From Candidatus Latescibacterota bacterium (GTDB lineage Bacteria; Latescibacterota; UBA2968; UBA8231), in the NCBI GenBank assembly GCA_022825185.1, contig JAJDYK010000144.1:1-8964 (forward strand): a DNA stretch of 8,964 bases, in the 5' to 3' direction. Position 1 is the stretch's first letter; each line of letters begins with the position of its first letter. A program made the translations under genes and the position numbers. A model generated the notes under the pieces. The model searched no databases and was not told the DNA's origin. It was given only the letters and a program-made list of their open reading frames with translations. Shown here piece after piece: positions 1 to 6,805 of the stretch.

Positions 1-358
1 CCTGATCCCTCGCAATGAGGCCCTGATCGCCAGCGCCGCCAACATGGCTCAATTTGAGTCTAGGCGCAAACAGCAAGAGACCTTGGCCGAGCGCGACCGC
101 CGCGCCGCCGAGGCCCTCGCCAAAAAGCTGGAAGCGGAGTCAATCACTGCGCAAGTCAAGGTCGGCGAGGAAGATCGCCTCTTCGGCTCGGTAACCGCCC
201 AGCATATCGCCGAGTTGCTCGACGAAAAGGGCTACGAGATAGATCGCCGCGCCATTCATCTCGAAGACCCCATCCGCGAATTGGGTGTTTACAATGTCGA
301 AGTACGCCTCCACCCGGAGGTAGCAACAGCGGTCAAGCTCTGGGTCGTCAAGGAATAG
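1..358 (+). CDS. rplI: 50S ribosomal protein L9, C-terminal part (5' end outside window)
   Basis: Structural protein of the large ribosomal subunit that binds 23S rRNA through its N-terminal domain. The reading frame is open from base 2 (first complete codon CTG) and reads LIPRNEALIASAAN before the first internal Met at 44, so that Met is not the true start. LIPR belongs to the conserved end of the N-terminal RNA-binding domain; about 28 residues are missing upstream. A long charged helix follows (ESRRKQQETLAERDRRAAEALAKKLE), then the compact C-terminal domain with the typical LFGSVT and LGVYNVEVRLHPEV motifs, ending in TAG at 356-358. L9 normally lies in an rpsF-ssb-rpsR-rplI cluster; only its end is visible here. 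The next gene starts 38 bp later on the same strand and could be cotranscribed. Confidence 0.95.
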   Translation, partial: LIPRNEALIASAANMAQFESRRKQQETLAERDRRAAEALAKKLEAESITAQVKVGEEDRLFGSVTAQHIAELLDEKGYEIDRRAIHLEDPIRELGVYNVEVRLHPEVATAVKLWVVKE

Positions 359-375
359 CGCGAGGCTAGGCACCC

Positions 376-390
376 CCTCCTCAACGGAGG
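376..390 (+). promoter_or_regulatory. Shine-Dalgarno of the lipoprotein gene inside a hairpin
   Basis: CCTCC (376-380) and GGAGG (386-390) are perfectly complementary around the 5-base loop TCAAC. GGAGG is the strong Shine-Dalgarno sequence for the ATG at 397 (6-base spacing), so the mRNA can fold to hide its own ribosome-binding site. The pairing is seen directly; a regulatory role is inference, and a 5-bp GC-rich stem may only lower the initiation rate. Confidence 0.5.
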
Positions 391-396
391 TAATTC

Positions 397-1326
397 ATGC
401 CAAGCAGGGTCTTGCTCCTTTGCTGGATGTGTGCGGCGGCCAGTGGTTGCGCCCTAGAACTTTCGGAAGGGCCCTTCGCGCGCGTCGAGCAGGAAGTATG
501 GCGCACCGTAAATAGAAGCCACCGGGGTGCCGATGGCGTCTTAGTGCAGGCAGCCTTGCACACCTTCGCCTACGAAATTGCCCACGCCTATGCGCGGGCT
601 GAGCGCGAGGACTTGGGGCAAGAGCAGCTCGAATTTCGCCTCAAACAGCTACTCTACTCCTACGTCGATGGCACCTATCCGGCCGAAGACGGCACGGACA
701 TCAACAGCCTTTACTTTCAGTATCTTATCTACGTAAATCCATCCTTTGATGCGCGCAATCCCCTGCAAAAACGCGCCTTCGACATCTGGAGGGCCGAATA
801 CATACGCCGGGTCGTCGATGCCATCTACGATCCCAAGTTTCCCATCCTGCGCGACCGGTATGACGACCGTTGGGGCTTGACGCTCTACAGTCGTTTGGTC
901 TTTACCGTTTATCTGTCGAGCGGAGAGTCTCAGCTCAAGCCCTATATTGCCGATATTGGTGCGCGCACGTTCTTGGTCAATCAGCAAGGTGTGCGCTTCC
1001 AACCCAGCGGGACGTTTAATTTCTATCCATACGAGAGCGACCGGCCCGAAGGTGAGGTGCTCGATGGCAAGACCTACTACCGAGTCTTCTTCCCCAATCG
1101 CAAAAGCGACGACAAGACGCCTATTGTCGGGCCCGACGATGAATATCTCGAGTTGCAGATCGAAAACTTGGGCGACGTCCCATTGCGAACCCTGCGCTGG
1201 GACCTGCCGCTTGAGTATCCAGAGATGCCTGCGCGGCGCTTGCCGACAGAAGCCGAGGTGGCAGAACGCAAAGCGGCCGAGCGGGCCGAGCGCAAGGCGC
1301 GGGCCGAAGCAGCGCGGACAAAGTAA
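397..1326 (+). CDS. Putative lipoprotein of unknown function
   Basis: A 309-residue protein I do not recognise. The start is well supported: GGAGG lies 6 bases before the ATG, and the N-terminus is a short hydrophobic signal (MPSRVLLLCWMCAAASGC) ending in a lipobox-like A-S-G-C, predicting lipidation on Cys18 and export with membrane anchoring. The -3 position is Ala rather than the preferred Leu, so the lipobox is plausible but not ideal. Residues about 20-160 look helical and rich in aromatic and charged residues (YEIAHAYARAE, YFQYLIYVNP, DIWRAEYIRRVVDAIY). Residues about 165-275 look more beta-like, with many aromatic residues (GTFNFYPYES, KTYYRVFFPN, EYLELQIENLGD). The tail from about 284 to 309 is a highly charged Glu/Lys/Arg/Ala helix. 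It resembles proteins with RWG-type motifs loosely, but I cannot match it to the GWxTD family. It sits between rplI and tRNA-Sec on the same strand. Confidence 0.8.
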   Translation: MPSRVLLLCWMCAAASGCALELSEGPFARVEQEVWRTVNRSHRGADGVLVQAALHTFAYEIAHAYARAEREDLGQEQLEFRLKQLLYSYVDGTYPAEDGTDINSLYFQYLIYVNPSFDARNPLQKRAFDIWRAEYIRRVVDAIYDPKFPILRDRYDDRWGLTLYSRLVFTVYLSSGESQLKPYIADIGARTFLVNQQGVRFQPSGTFNFYPYESDRPEGEVLDGKTYYRVFFPNRKSDDKTPIVGPDDEYLELQIENLGDVPLRTLRWDLPLEYPEMPARRLPTEAEVAERKAAERAERKARAEAARTK

Positions 1327-1342
1327 CATTGGGATGTCATTC

Positions 1343-1348
1343 TATATT
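1343..1348 (+). promoter_or_regulatory. Possible -10 element for tRNA-Sec
   Basis: TATATT matches TATAAT at five of six positions and ends 11 bases before the first base of the mature tRNA, the right place for a -10 box of a stable RNA gene. No convincing TTGACA-like -35 is seen 16-18 bases upstream, where the sequence is the stop-codon region of the lipoprotein gene. The tRNA could instead be processed from a read-through transcript. Confidence 0.3.
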
Positions 1349-1359
1349 GAGGACTTTGC

Positions 1360-1458
1360 GGGAGCGGATGCGTGCCTGGTGGCTGCCCCGGACTTCAAAT
1401 CCGTTGCGGCGTAGCGAGAGTTGCGCTGGGTGGGTTCGATTCCCACACGTTCCCGCCA
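1360..1458 (+). tRNA. selC: tRNA-Sec (selenocysteine), anticodon TCA
   Basis: UGA-decoding tRNA, charged with serine and converted to selenocysteinyl-tRNA by SelA in bacteria, then delivered by SelB. The anticodon arm reads GGACTTCAAATCC, the same as in Escherichia coli selC as I recall it, with anticodon TCA at 1395-1397. The acceptor strands 1360-1367 and 1447-1454 give seven pairs (one G-T) plus a terminal G-A mismatch, which fits the 8-bp bacterial tRNA-Sec acceptor. The T arm is GTGGG/CCCAC with loop TTCGATT (1430-1446). The D arm can form six pairs around a TGGT loop with one bulged T. The variable arm is exceptionally long: 1407-1415 pairs with 1420-1428 (three wobbles) closed by a GAGA tetraloop. 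G1455 is the discriminator base and CCA (1456-1458) is encoded. C1388 opposite T1404 is a mismatch at the base of the anticodon stem. Confidence 0.95.
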
Positions 1459-1466
1459 GATTTTAA

Positions 1467-1486
1467 ATAGCTGTAAAGACAGCTAT
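1467..1486. terminator. Candidate hairpin terminator between convergent tRNA-Sec and PhyH genes
   Basis: Perfect 8-bp inverted repeat ATAGCTGT / ACAGCTAT with an AAAG loop, 8 bases after the tRNA CCA. On the plus strand no T-run follows; on the minus strand it is followed by ATTTAAAATC. Its place between two convergent transcripts fits a bidirectional terminator, but the missing T-tract and AT-rich stem make it a weak one. It may instead only stabilise the tRNA precursor's 3' end. Confidence 0.4.
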
Positions 1487-1617
1487 ATCCAAGCGGTGAA
1501 GCGGACTTTGGTCGTCGTAGCATTGCAGATGGTGGCTCCGCGCCGGGATTTCAATAGACGATCGACACCATTCGGCTGACGCTCTGGCTGCGGTCGCGGG
1601 CATTGGCCGCCAAGAGC

Positions 1618-3255
1618 TCACAGTTTGCTCGAGGGCCATGCAAAAGGACGCCGGCTGTCGTGCCCGTACGTGAAGAGCGCTGTCCGCCTCGGTGACTCAG
1701 CCTCCCAACGGTACGCCCCGTGACAGACCGTCCCTCCCAAAAAGAAGAGAACAGACCCGCGACGCATTGGAATGTGGCGGATCGGCGTGCGCTCGTTGCA
1801 GGTCCGCACCGAATGCGGCAAGGGGTAGCACGATTTGTGACTGCCCGGCACTACGACAAATCCGCCATCGTCGGGCCCGACGTCGTTGAGCTGCCAAGCG
1901 ACGTTGATGCCCGACCTCGTATGCACGCGCCCGTTTACCATTTCGTAATGCTTGCCGATGCAGGTCGGGTTGGCGTTCCCCGAGTGCAGCATCTGCCCGC
2001 TTGAGCCTTTGACGTGGCACAGGGCCGTGTTCTGAGTTACCCTGTACCCTGGTCCAATCATCCAGTTCAGGCGCTGGATGACGGCCGGATGCGCCAGCAT
2101 TTTGAGGAAAGGCGCGTTGTGCGGCGTCGGTAGCTGAAACAAGTCCTTCAGGTCTGGCCGGCCCGTGCCCGAGATCGTCGGCGCTCCAGGGATGTCGGCA
2201 AGCGTCACGTCCCCGTCGAGCTTGTTGTCGCCTACGCCCCGGTACACTAGGCGGTCGAGGTTGGCGTCGATGCCCGCCACGGCCGCATTGACCCAATCAT
2301 CGTCCATGACGCCCTCGACCAACAGGAAGCCCTGGGTGTCAAACGCCCAGCGCTCGGTATGATCATCTCGGCATTTGAACTCGAGGGCAGAGGAGGCCCT
2401 CTGCGCCGCGTCGGCATCGTCGGCGGAGGCGAGATAGGTGGTAGTGCCGTCCGATAGGAGCAAGCGACGTGAGTTGCCGCCCGCCAGCACGGTTTGCTCG
2501 GCCTCGCCCAGCCCTTCCGCCCATGCGGGCAGGGGCTGCTCGTCCTGCTGGTCAGGTGGCCCCTGTGGCCGAGCCGTGCGCGAGATGAAATTTACCACGA
2601 GTAGCTCGCCCCCATCACCTTGCGGGCAGACCCCGTGCAGCGTGCTGGCGGCGCACAGCAGCACGTCGCCCGCGGCCAGCGCCGGGCGCTCGGCGAAGCG
2701 GCTGGAGGATGGAAGCGGTGGGGCCGGCAGCCCGCTCTTGTGCGAGGAGGGCACGACCACCAGCGGGCACTTGCCTTCTGTGGAGTCCGTGAGGGCGATG
2801 GCCACCATCAGCCCTTGGCACTGCCGGATGCGGACCTCTTCCCAGGTGCCGCCGGCCCGCTGGAGCATAGTTCCGTCGGCGTTGCGGCCATTCCACCCCG
2901 CTAGGTTGATGTACGCCCGGTCCAGCGTGTGCGCCCCGCCTTCGAGTGGCAGCGAGGCTTCGTCGTACTCTCCTGCGGCCGCGGCAGGGACGTGCCTCGC
3001 AGGGCCATCCTGGCGAAAGCCATCGCCGCACAACTCGCGCACGTAGCGTCCGACGGTGCCGACCTCGCTACAGAGATCGCCCAGCCCATCGCCGCTGTCG
3101 CGGCACGCGGACAGCTCGGCTGGGCTGAGGAGTTGCGGCAGCACGACGAACCCGAGCGCGTCGAAGGTGAAGTTCTGCTCTATGGTAAGGATCGATGGCT
3201 CGTGTGCGTGCGTCGCCTCGTTCCAGTGGTTCACGGTATAGGTGTCGATGCCCAT
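1618..3255 (-). CDS. Tandem-domain PhyH-like Fe(II)/2-oxoglutarate oxygenase family protein
   Basis: A 545-residue protein, about twice the usual PhyH length, made of two PhyH-like domains (about 25-230 and 300-540). The duplication shows in paired motifs: ALTDS...LVVVPSSHKS (154-174) and QLNDV...FVVVPGSHKS (455-475), then GDVLLCAASTLHG (196-208) and GSVLFFLGGTVCHG (500-513). PhyH enzymes normally bind iron with H-x-D...H and 2OG with an Arg about 11 residues after the second His. In the C-terminal domain the first motif is LHSG (H424, G426), so the Asp is replaced by Gly, while H512 and R523/R524 are kept. In the N-terminal domain the matching stretch reads NLAGWN with no His; H207 remains but no Arg follows at the right distance, so this half looks inactive. 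The start is supported by GAGGT 6 bases upstream of the ATG. It lies 160 bp downstream of the operon on the same strand. Substrate unknown; oxygenase, halogenase-like enzyme or non-catalytic protein are all possible. Confidence 0.85.
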   Translation of the reverse strand: MGIDTYTVNHWNEATHAHEPSILTIEQNFTFDALGFVVLPQLLSPAELSACRDSGDGLGDLCSEVGTVGRYVRELCGDGFRQDGPARHVPAAAAGEYDEASLPLEGGAHTLDRAYINLAGWNGRNADGTMLQRAGGTWEEVRIRQCQGLMVAIALTDSTEGKCPLVVVPSSHKSGLPAPPLPSSSRFAERPALAAGDVLLCAASTLHGVCPQGDGGELLVVNFISRTARPQGPPDQQDEQPLPAWAEGLGEAEQTVLAGGNSRRLLLSDGTTTYLASADDADAAQRASSALEFKCRDDHTERWAFDTQGFLLVEGVMDDDWVNAAVAGIDANLDRLVYRGVGDNKLDGDVTLADIPGAPTISGTGRPDLKDLFQLPTPHNAPFLKMLAHPAVIQRLNWMIGPGYRVTQNTALCHVKGSSGQMLHSGNANPTCIGKHYEMVNGRVHTRSGINVAWQLNDVGPDDGGFVVVPGSHKSCYPLPHSVRTCNERTPIRHIPMRRGSVLFFLGGTVCHGAYRWEAESPRRTALFTYGHDSRRPFAWPSSKL

Positions 3256-3402
3256 AGTTAGACCTCGATGGCTTCTGGAGGGTGGACAGTGTTTTCTGGC
3301 ATCTCTCCGTTATCCTGCTGGATCGAATCGCACTGCACGGCTATCGGGAATAGGTAGCAGCACTCGGTAATTTTTAACACCCAGCATTACAAAATTATGA
3401 AT

Positions 3403-3416
3403 AACAGTCGGCTGTT
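3403..3416 (-). terminator. Weak hairpin at the end of the pectate lyase gene
   Basis: AACAG/CTGTT with a 4-base loop overlaps the TAA stop by one base; on the minus strand it is followed by ATTCATAATTTTG, a broken T-rich stretch. A five-pair stem without a clean T-tract is a poor intrinsic terminator, so transcription may continue into the tandem PhyH gene. The rest of the gap 3256-3415 shows only the downstream gene's GAGGT ribosome-binding site (3262-3266) and no clear promoter. Confidence 0.25.
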
Positions 3417-4903
3417 TATTGCGAGTCGATCTGTTCGATCTCCCAACTGAAGTGATTGTTAGCCGGATCATTGTAATCAACGAAGACTGTCGGATCCGTC
3501 GCGTTGAGGAATTCCTCGATATTAGTATAGCCGTCGTTGTCGCGATCGGTGGAGCCATCAGTGGGATCGGTCGGATCTAGACTATACCGGGTTTCCCAAG
3601 CATCTGGCATGCCGTCGTGATCGGTGTCTGTGGGCGGTTGACCGGCGGCCAGATTGGGCCAGCCGCCGACCGTTTCCTGCGAGTCGATGATACCTAAACT
3701 TTCACCATAAGTCCCACCGTACGTCGCCGTCCCGGATTCGACCTCGGCAATAATGCGTTCGTCGTGTACGTCGCGGCGGGGCAGGAAAGCACCTACGTGC
3801 TCCAGTACGCGCTGATAGGCGAGCGCGGCGGCATCCGTGCGGACGGGCGCGACCTCGAAAGGGCCCTTGGCGCGAAAGTGATCTAAGGGAAAATTTTTGT
3901 CGGGATGAACGCCGAGCCAGTTGTCTGCAGTGACGTCGGGTGCGCCGATAACGAGATTGTCGGCAATCCACCAGCGCTCCAAACCCTCGGGCCCTTCGTC
4001 CCCTTCGTTGGGGTTGGCGAGGCGGGTGCGCACCTTTTCGCGGGTGGCAGGACCGGGTTTGAAAACATTGTTGACCAGATTGATGCGCACGTCGCCCTCG
4101 CCACCATAGACGGAGTTGTAGCCCCAGTTGTAGATGACGTTGTTGCGCAGATCGACGAATTGGGTGAAGGGTTCGCGGCCGGCGATACGCGGATTGCGGC
4201 TGGAGTGGTGCGCCAGCAGGTTGTGGTGGTAGCTGGCGCGCTGGCCGCCCCAAATGCCGCCAAAGCCGTGGGCTCCTTTGTCGTGCACCGACTCCCGGAG
4301 GCTTTCCGAGATCAGGCACCATTGGACGGTGACGTCCTCCCCGCGATAGACCGAGACGCATTCGTCCACGCTCCAACTGGCGGAGCAATGGTCGATGATG
4401 ATGTTCTTGTGGTAGCGGCTGCCGATGGCGTCCATATCTCCGCCGGTAGTGTCGCCGAGTCGGACGCGCAGGAAGCGCAAAATAACCTGATCGGCGTCGA
4501 TGCTGAGCTGGTAGTCGCGCAAGGCAATGCCCCCGCCGGGGGCCGTCTGACCGGCGATAGTGATATAGGGCTCTTTGATCTTGAGCGGGCTTTGGAGGCG
4601 AATTGTCCCGCCGATTCGGAAGACGACGATGCGAGGACCGGTGGCCTCGACGGCGGCGCGCAGGCTGCCGGGGCCGCTGTCGTCGAGGTTTGTGACCTCA
4701 ATGACGCGGCCACCCCGGCCACCAACCGTTTGGGCACCGGCACCTTCGGCACCGGGAAACGCCGGAATCGCAGGGGCCTCGGCACCTATGGCCACGCCGA
4801 CGGTAGTGAACACGAGGGTTGCTACGATGAGAAACACGGATGGGTTTATAGGGCGATTCACAGCATAACCTACCGCACGGACCTCCAGAGGCTCCGTCGT
4901 CAT
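3416..4903 (-). CDS. Exported pectate-lyase-like beta-helix protein with C-terminal Ca-binding repeats
   Basis: Predicted secreted polysaccharide lyase of the PL1/pectate lyase superfamily, 495 residues from the ATG at 4903. A hydrophobic segment (PSVFLIVATLVFTTVGVAIGA, about 21-41) acts as signal peptide. The mature part begins AIPAFPGAEGAG and continues with GGRGGRVIEVTNL and GPGSLRAAVE, the hallmark opening of bacterial pectate-lyase-like proteins. The beta-helix core carries NIIIDHCSASWSVDE (167-181; Asp171 is a candidate calcium ligand) and HHSSRNPRIAG (232-242; Arg236/Arg239 are candidate catalytic base positions). The C-terminus has two Asp-rich loops, DTDHDGMPDAWE (426-437) and DRDNDGYTNIEEF (453-465), of the type-3-thrombospondin/EF-loop kind often found at the end of such enzymes. 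The ATG overlaps the Ldh stop as ATGA, supporting it over the more upstream in-frame ATG at 4963. A GTG at 4861 would give a more typical signal peptide (NRPINPSVFL...) and is a real alternative. Pectate is the likely substrate class, not proven. Confidence 0.88.
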   Translation of the reverse strand: MTTEPLEVRAVGYAVNRPINPSVFLIVATLVFTTVGVAIGAEAPAIPAFPGAEGAGAQTVGGRGGRVIEVTNLDDSGPGSLRAAVEATGPRIVVFRIGGTIRLQSPLKIKEPYITIAGQTAPGGGIALRDYQLSIDADQVILRFLRVRLGDTTGGDMDAIGSRYHKNIIIDHCSASWSVDECVSVYRGEDVTVQWCLISESLRESVHDKGAHGFGGIWGGQRASYHHNLLAHHSSRNPRIAGREPFTQFVDLRNNVIYNWGYNSVYGGEGDVRINLVNNVFKPGPATREKVRTRLANPNEGDEGPEGLERWWIADNLVIGAPDVTADNWLGVHPDKNFPLDHFRAKGPFEVAPVRTDAAALAYQRVLEHVGAFLPRRDVHDERIIAEVESGTATYGGTYGESLGIIDSQETVGGWPNLAAGQPPTDTDHDGMPDAWETRYSLDPTDPTDGSTDRDNDGYTNIEEFLNATDPTVFVDYNDPANNHFSWEIEQIDSQ

Positions 4904-5958
4904 TGTGACCAAGCCTGAGGGTCTAGCCCAAGGCTGTGTGCGGCCTTGACGATGTGGCCCCAAGTCGTGTCGTCGATGGGAATACCCTCTGCTTGGCGCT
5001 GGTGCCCCGTGCGGTATTCGGGATCGCCGGGTAGCTGTATCTCGCCGATGTGCGGATCGACCCGGCTGGTGGATACGTGGCGGATGAGGCTTTCAAGTTC
5101 GTCGAAGTAGGAGTCCTTTTCGACAAAGTGCTCGATGTTGTAAACCGTCAGGTGCAGCCCATTGCTCTGCATGACGGTCTCGCCGTTGGCACAGCCCTGA
5201 CCGCTGAGGGCTCCGCCTAAAATCTCAACTATCATACTCAGGCAGTACCCCTTATAGGCCACCGGCCCACCGAAAGGCAGGATCGCGCCGGGCGGATCGC
5301 CGACAAATGCCTCTGGGTCGGTAGAGGGGTTGCCATCGTGGTCGATGATTCGCCCCTCGGGTAGCTGTTCTCCTCGGTTGTAGGCGACGCGGACCTTGCC
5401 CTCGGCGCAGACCGAGGTGGTCATATCGACTAAGATCGGGTCGGCATCGCGCCGAGGTGCGGCGCAGGATATGGGATTGGTGCTGAGCTTGCCGTCGATC
5501 CCACCGTAGGGAGCGATCTGGCGTCCGAGGTGTCCGGCGTTGCAAAAGGCCAACCCAATCATGCCTTGGCGGGCGACCTGTAGCGGATAGGCCCCCACCC
5601 GGCCAACATGCCCGCAGTTGCGCAGCGTGGCAGTGGCGACCCCGTACTGAGCGGCCTTGTCGATGGCTAGCTGGGTAGCGAACGTCCCGCCGATCTGGCC
5701 CATGGTTCCGCCGCCATCGACGACCACGGTGCAGGGTTTTTCACTGACGATAGAAGGCTGGCCCTTAGGATCAAAGATGCCGTCTTGGATCTGTTCGATG
5801 TATTCGTAGAGGCGCAGGCTGCCGTGCGAGTCGTGCCCATAGAGAGAGGACTCGACTAAGTGGTCGGTCACGGCGCGGGCGCTGGCGGGAGGGCAGCCGG
5901 CTGTCTCGAAAAGCTGGTAGCCTATCTGGCGCAGGTCGTCGGGTTTGATGTGCGGCAT
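4900..5958 (-). CDS. Ldh2-family NAD(P)H-dependent 2-oxoacid dehydrogenase (malate/L-lactate type)
   Basis: Cytoplasmic oxidoreductase of the malate/L-lactate dehydrogenase family that also holds YiaK (2,3-diketo-L-gulonate reductase), ureidoglycolate dehydrogenase and imino-acid reductases; 352 residues, the usual length. It is unrelated to classical Rossmann-fold lactate dehydrogenases. Visible family motifs: GHDSHGSLRL (41-50) with the catalytic His45, Ser47 and Arg49; RNCGHVGRVGAY (113-124), where most members have N-S-N/G-H-x-G; STNPISCAAP (159-168); DMTTS (178-182); GKVR (187-190); and KGYCLSMIVEILGGALSG (236-253). The chosen start is the ATG at 5958, which shares its A with the TAA of the upstream PhyH gene (TAATG); an in-frame ATG at 6003 lies inside that gene and is unlikely. 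A GAGGA sequence is 14 bases upstream. The downstream pectate lyase starts at its stop codon. Sugar-acid reduction would suit a neighbouring lyase, but the substrate cannot be read from sequence. Confidence 0.9.
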   Translation of the reverse strand: MPHIKPDDLRQIGYQLFETAGCPPASARAVTDHLVESSLYGHDSHGSLRLYEYIEQIQDGIFDPKGQPSIVSEKPCTVVVDGGGTMGQIGGTFATQLAIDKAAQYGVATATLRNCGHVGRVGAYPLQVARQGMIGLAFCNAGHLGRQIAPYGGIDGKLSTNPISCAAPRRDADPILVDMTTSVCAEGKVRVAYNRGEQLPEGRIIDHDGNPSTDPEAFVGDPPGAILPFGGPVAYKGYCLSMIVEILGGALSGQGCANGETVMQSNGLHLTVYNIEHFVEKDSYFDELESLIRHVSTSRVDPHIGEIQLPGDPEYRTGHQRQAEGIPIDDTTWGHIVKAAHSLGLDPQAWSQ

Positions 5959-6773
5959 TAGTTGGTTGCTTCCTCGAGGACGCGCTCGATTTCTCGTTCC
6001 CAAGTTCCAGCGACGCGCACGCCGTACTCGGCTTGGCCACCCGTGGCTTCCGACCCCACCAAGATGGGCTGGCCGCGTCGTTCGCCGATGAGTCTGGCGC
6101 GATCGACACAGGCGGTGTGCAGGAAGTGGAAGGCAAGTCCGGCGCGCTCGCGATCGGTGGTATTGGCTTTAGTCGAGTGGGCCGTGCCGTAGCAGAAGAA
6201 GGCGACGCCACCGGCCTTGAGCTCAATGGGCACGGCGCGCTCCTCGGGTACTTGGCAGTGGATGTGGTGATCGGAGTAGGGATCGCGGTCGTGCGGATAT
6301 TCCTCCTTGAAGGAGTCATGCACGACGTGGATGGTGCCATTTTCAATGGTTGCGTCGTGAACGGCAACCCACATGGCAGTGCCTTTTAAGGGGTCATCTA
6401 TTTTGAAATAGGCGTTGTCTTGGTGCCAGTCCGTGCCGATGCCGTGCCCGGCCGGTTTGAGAAACATCTGATCTAGATGCAGGATGAAAGGCGTGCCAAT
6501 GAGCTGTGAGACGGCGGCGGTGATTTTTTCGTCAAAGGGCAGAGCGCGAATGAGATCGCTTTTGTCGTACAGGGGAATAAGTTGCAGGTTGACCTTGGTG
6601 GAAGAGGGGGTCTCGCCGTCGCCCTCGGTGGCGACGTTGCGGACCAAGCCCTCGCGTTTGAAGCGCTCGACTTCGGCTTGTATGGCTTGGACTTCGCGGG
6701 AGTCAAAAAAATCGGGAACCACAGTGTAGCCGTGGTTTTTAAAATGGGTTACTTGGGCGTGGGAGAGAGACAC
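5958..6773 (-). CDS. PhyH (phytanoyl-CoA dioxygenase) family Fe(II)/2-oxoglutarate oxygenase
   Basis: A 271-residue cytoplasmic oxygenase of standard single-domain length with an intact active site: H117-Q118-D119 (TDWHQDN) and H199 (GTAHST) form the iron triad, and R210, exactly 11 residues after H199, fits the 2OG-carboxylate Arg. GTAMWVAVHDAT (131-142) and ENGTIHVVHDSFK (144-156) are the expected core strands, the latter a variant of the common GCLQVIPGSHK. The N-terminus VSLSHAQVTHFKNHGYTVVPDFF is typical of the family. The GTG start at 6773 is chosen because AAGGAG lies 6 bases upstream and homologous sequence begins there; the longer ATG frame from 6914 runs into the M20 gene and its first 47 residues look non-coding. 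It is the second gene of the operon, 32 bp after the M20 gene, with a TAATG overlap to the reductase. Hydroxylation of a small organic substrate is expected; phytanoyl-CoA itself is unlikely in this context. Confidence 0.92.
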   Translation of the reverse strand: MSLSHAQVTHFKNHGYTVVPDFFDSREVQAIQAEVERFKREGLVRNVATEGDGETPSSTKVNLQLIPLYDKSDLIRALPFDEKITAAVSQLIGTPFILHLDQMFLKPAGHGIGTDWHQDNAYFKIDDPLKGTAMWVAVHDATIENGTIHVVHDSFKEEYPHDRDPYSDHHIHCQVPEERAVPIELKAGGVAFFCYGTAHSTKANTTDRERAGLAFHFLHTACVDRARLIGERRGQPILVGSEATGGQAEYGVRVAGTWEREIERVLEEATN

Positions 6774-6779
6774 GGGTGA

Positions 6780-6785
6780 CTCCTT
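6780..6785 (-). promoter_or_regulatory. Ribosome-binding site fixing the GTG start of PhyH
   Basis: AAGGAG on the minus strand, 6 bases before GTG at 6773. It is the reason for preferring the GTG over the upstream in-frame ATGs at 6914 and 6842. Confidence 0.8.
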
Positions 6786-6805
6786 GCCTTGTGCAGAATG
6801 GTGGG

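Noticed and set aside
947..1414. 155-codon plus-strand frame running across the lipoprotein gene end into the tRNA.
   Set aside because: It is a shadow frame inside the lipoprotein gene and its end overlaps a clear tRNA-Sec; no ribosome-binding site or protein-like composition.
1529..1571. Inverted repeat ATGGTG/CACCAT and a tRNA-like GGATTTCAAT stretch downstream of tRNA-Sec, checked as a possible second or decayed tRNA.
   Set aside because: No acceptor, T-arm or anticodon-arm pairing can be built; the 6-bp repeat with a 31-base loop is not significant.
1483..1617. The frame after the TGA stop of the tandem PhyH gene stays open for 45 codons to a TAG, next to tRNA-Sec, hinting at a selenocysteine read-through.
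   Set aside because: The extension is low-complexity (Arg/Pro/Gln/Thr), the PhyH domain is already complete before the TGA, only a tiny TTGG-CGG-CCAA hairpin follows, and a 45-codon open run is common by chance in GC-rich DNA.
3905..4918. 337-codon plus-strand frame opposite the pectate lyase gene.
   Set aside because: It is antisense to a strongly recognisable gene; its Val/Ala/Asp-rich sequence is what GC-rich codon bias produces on the opposite strand.
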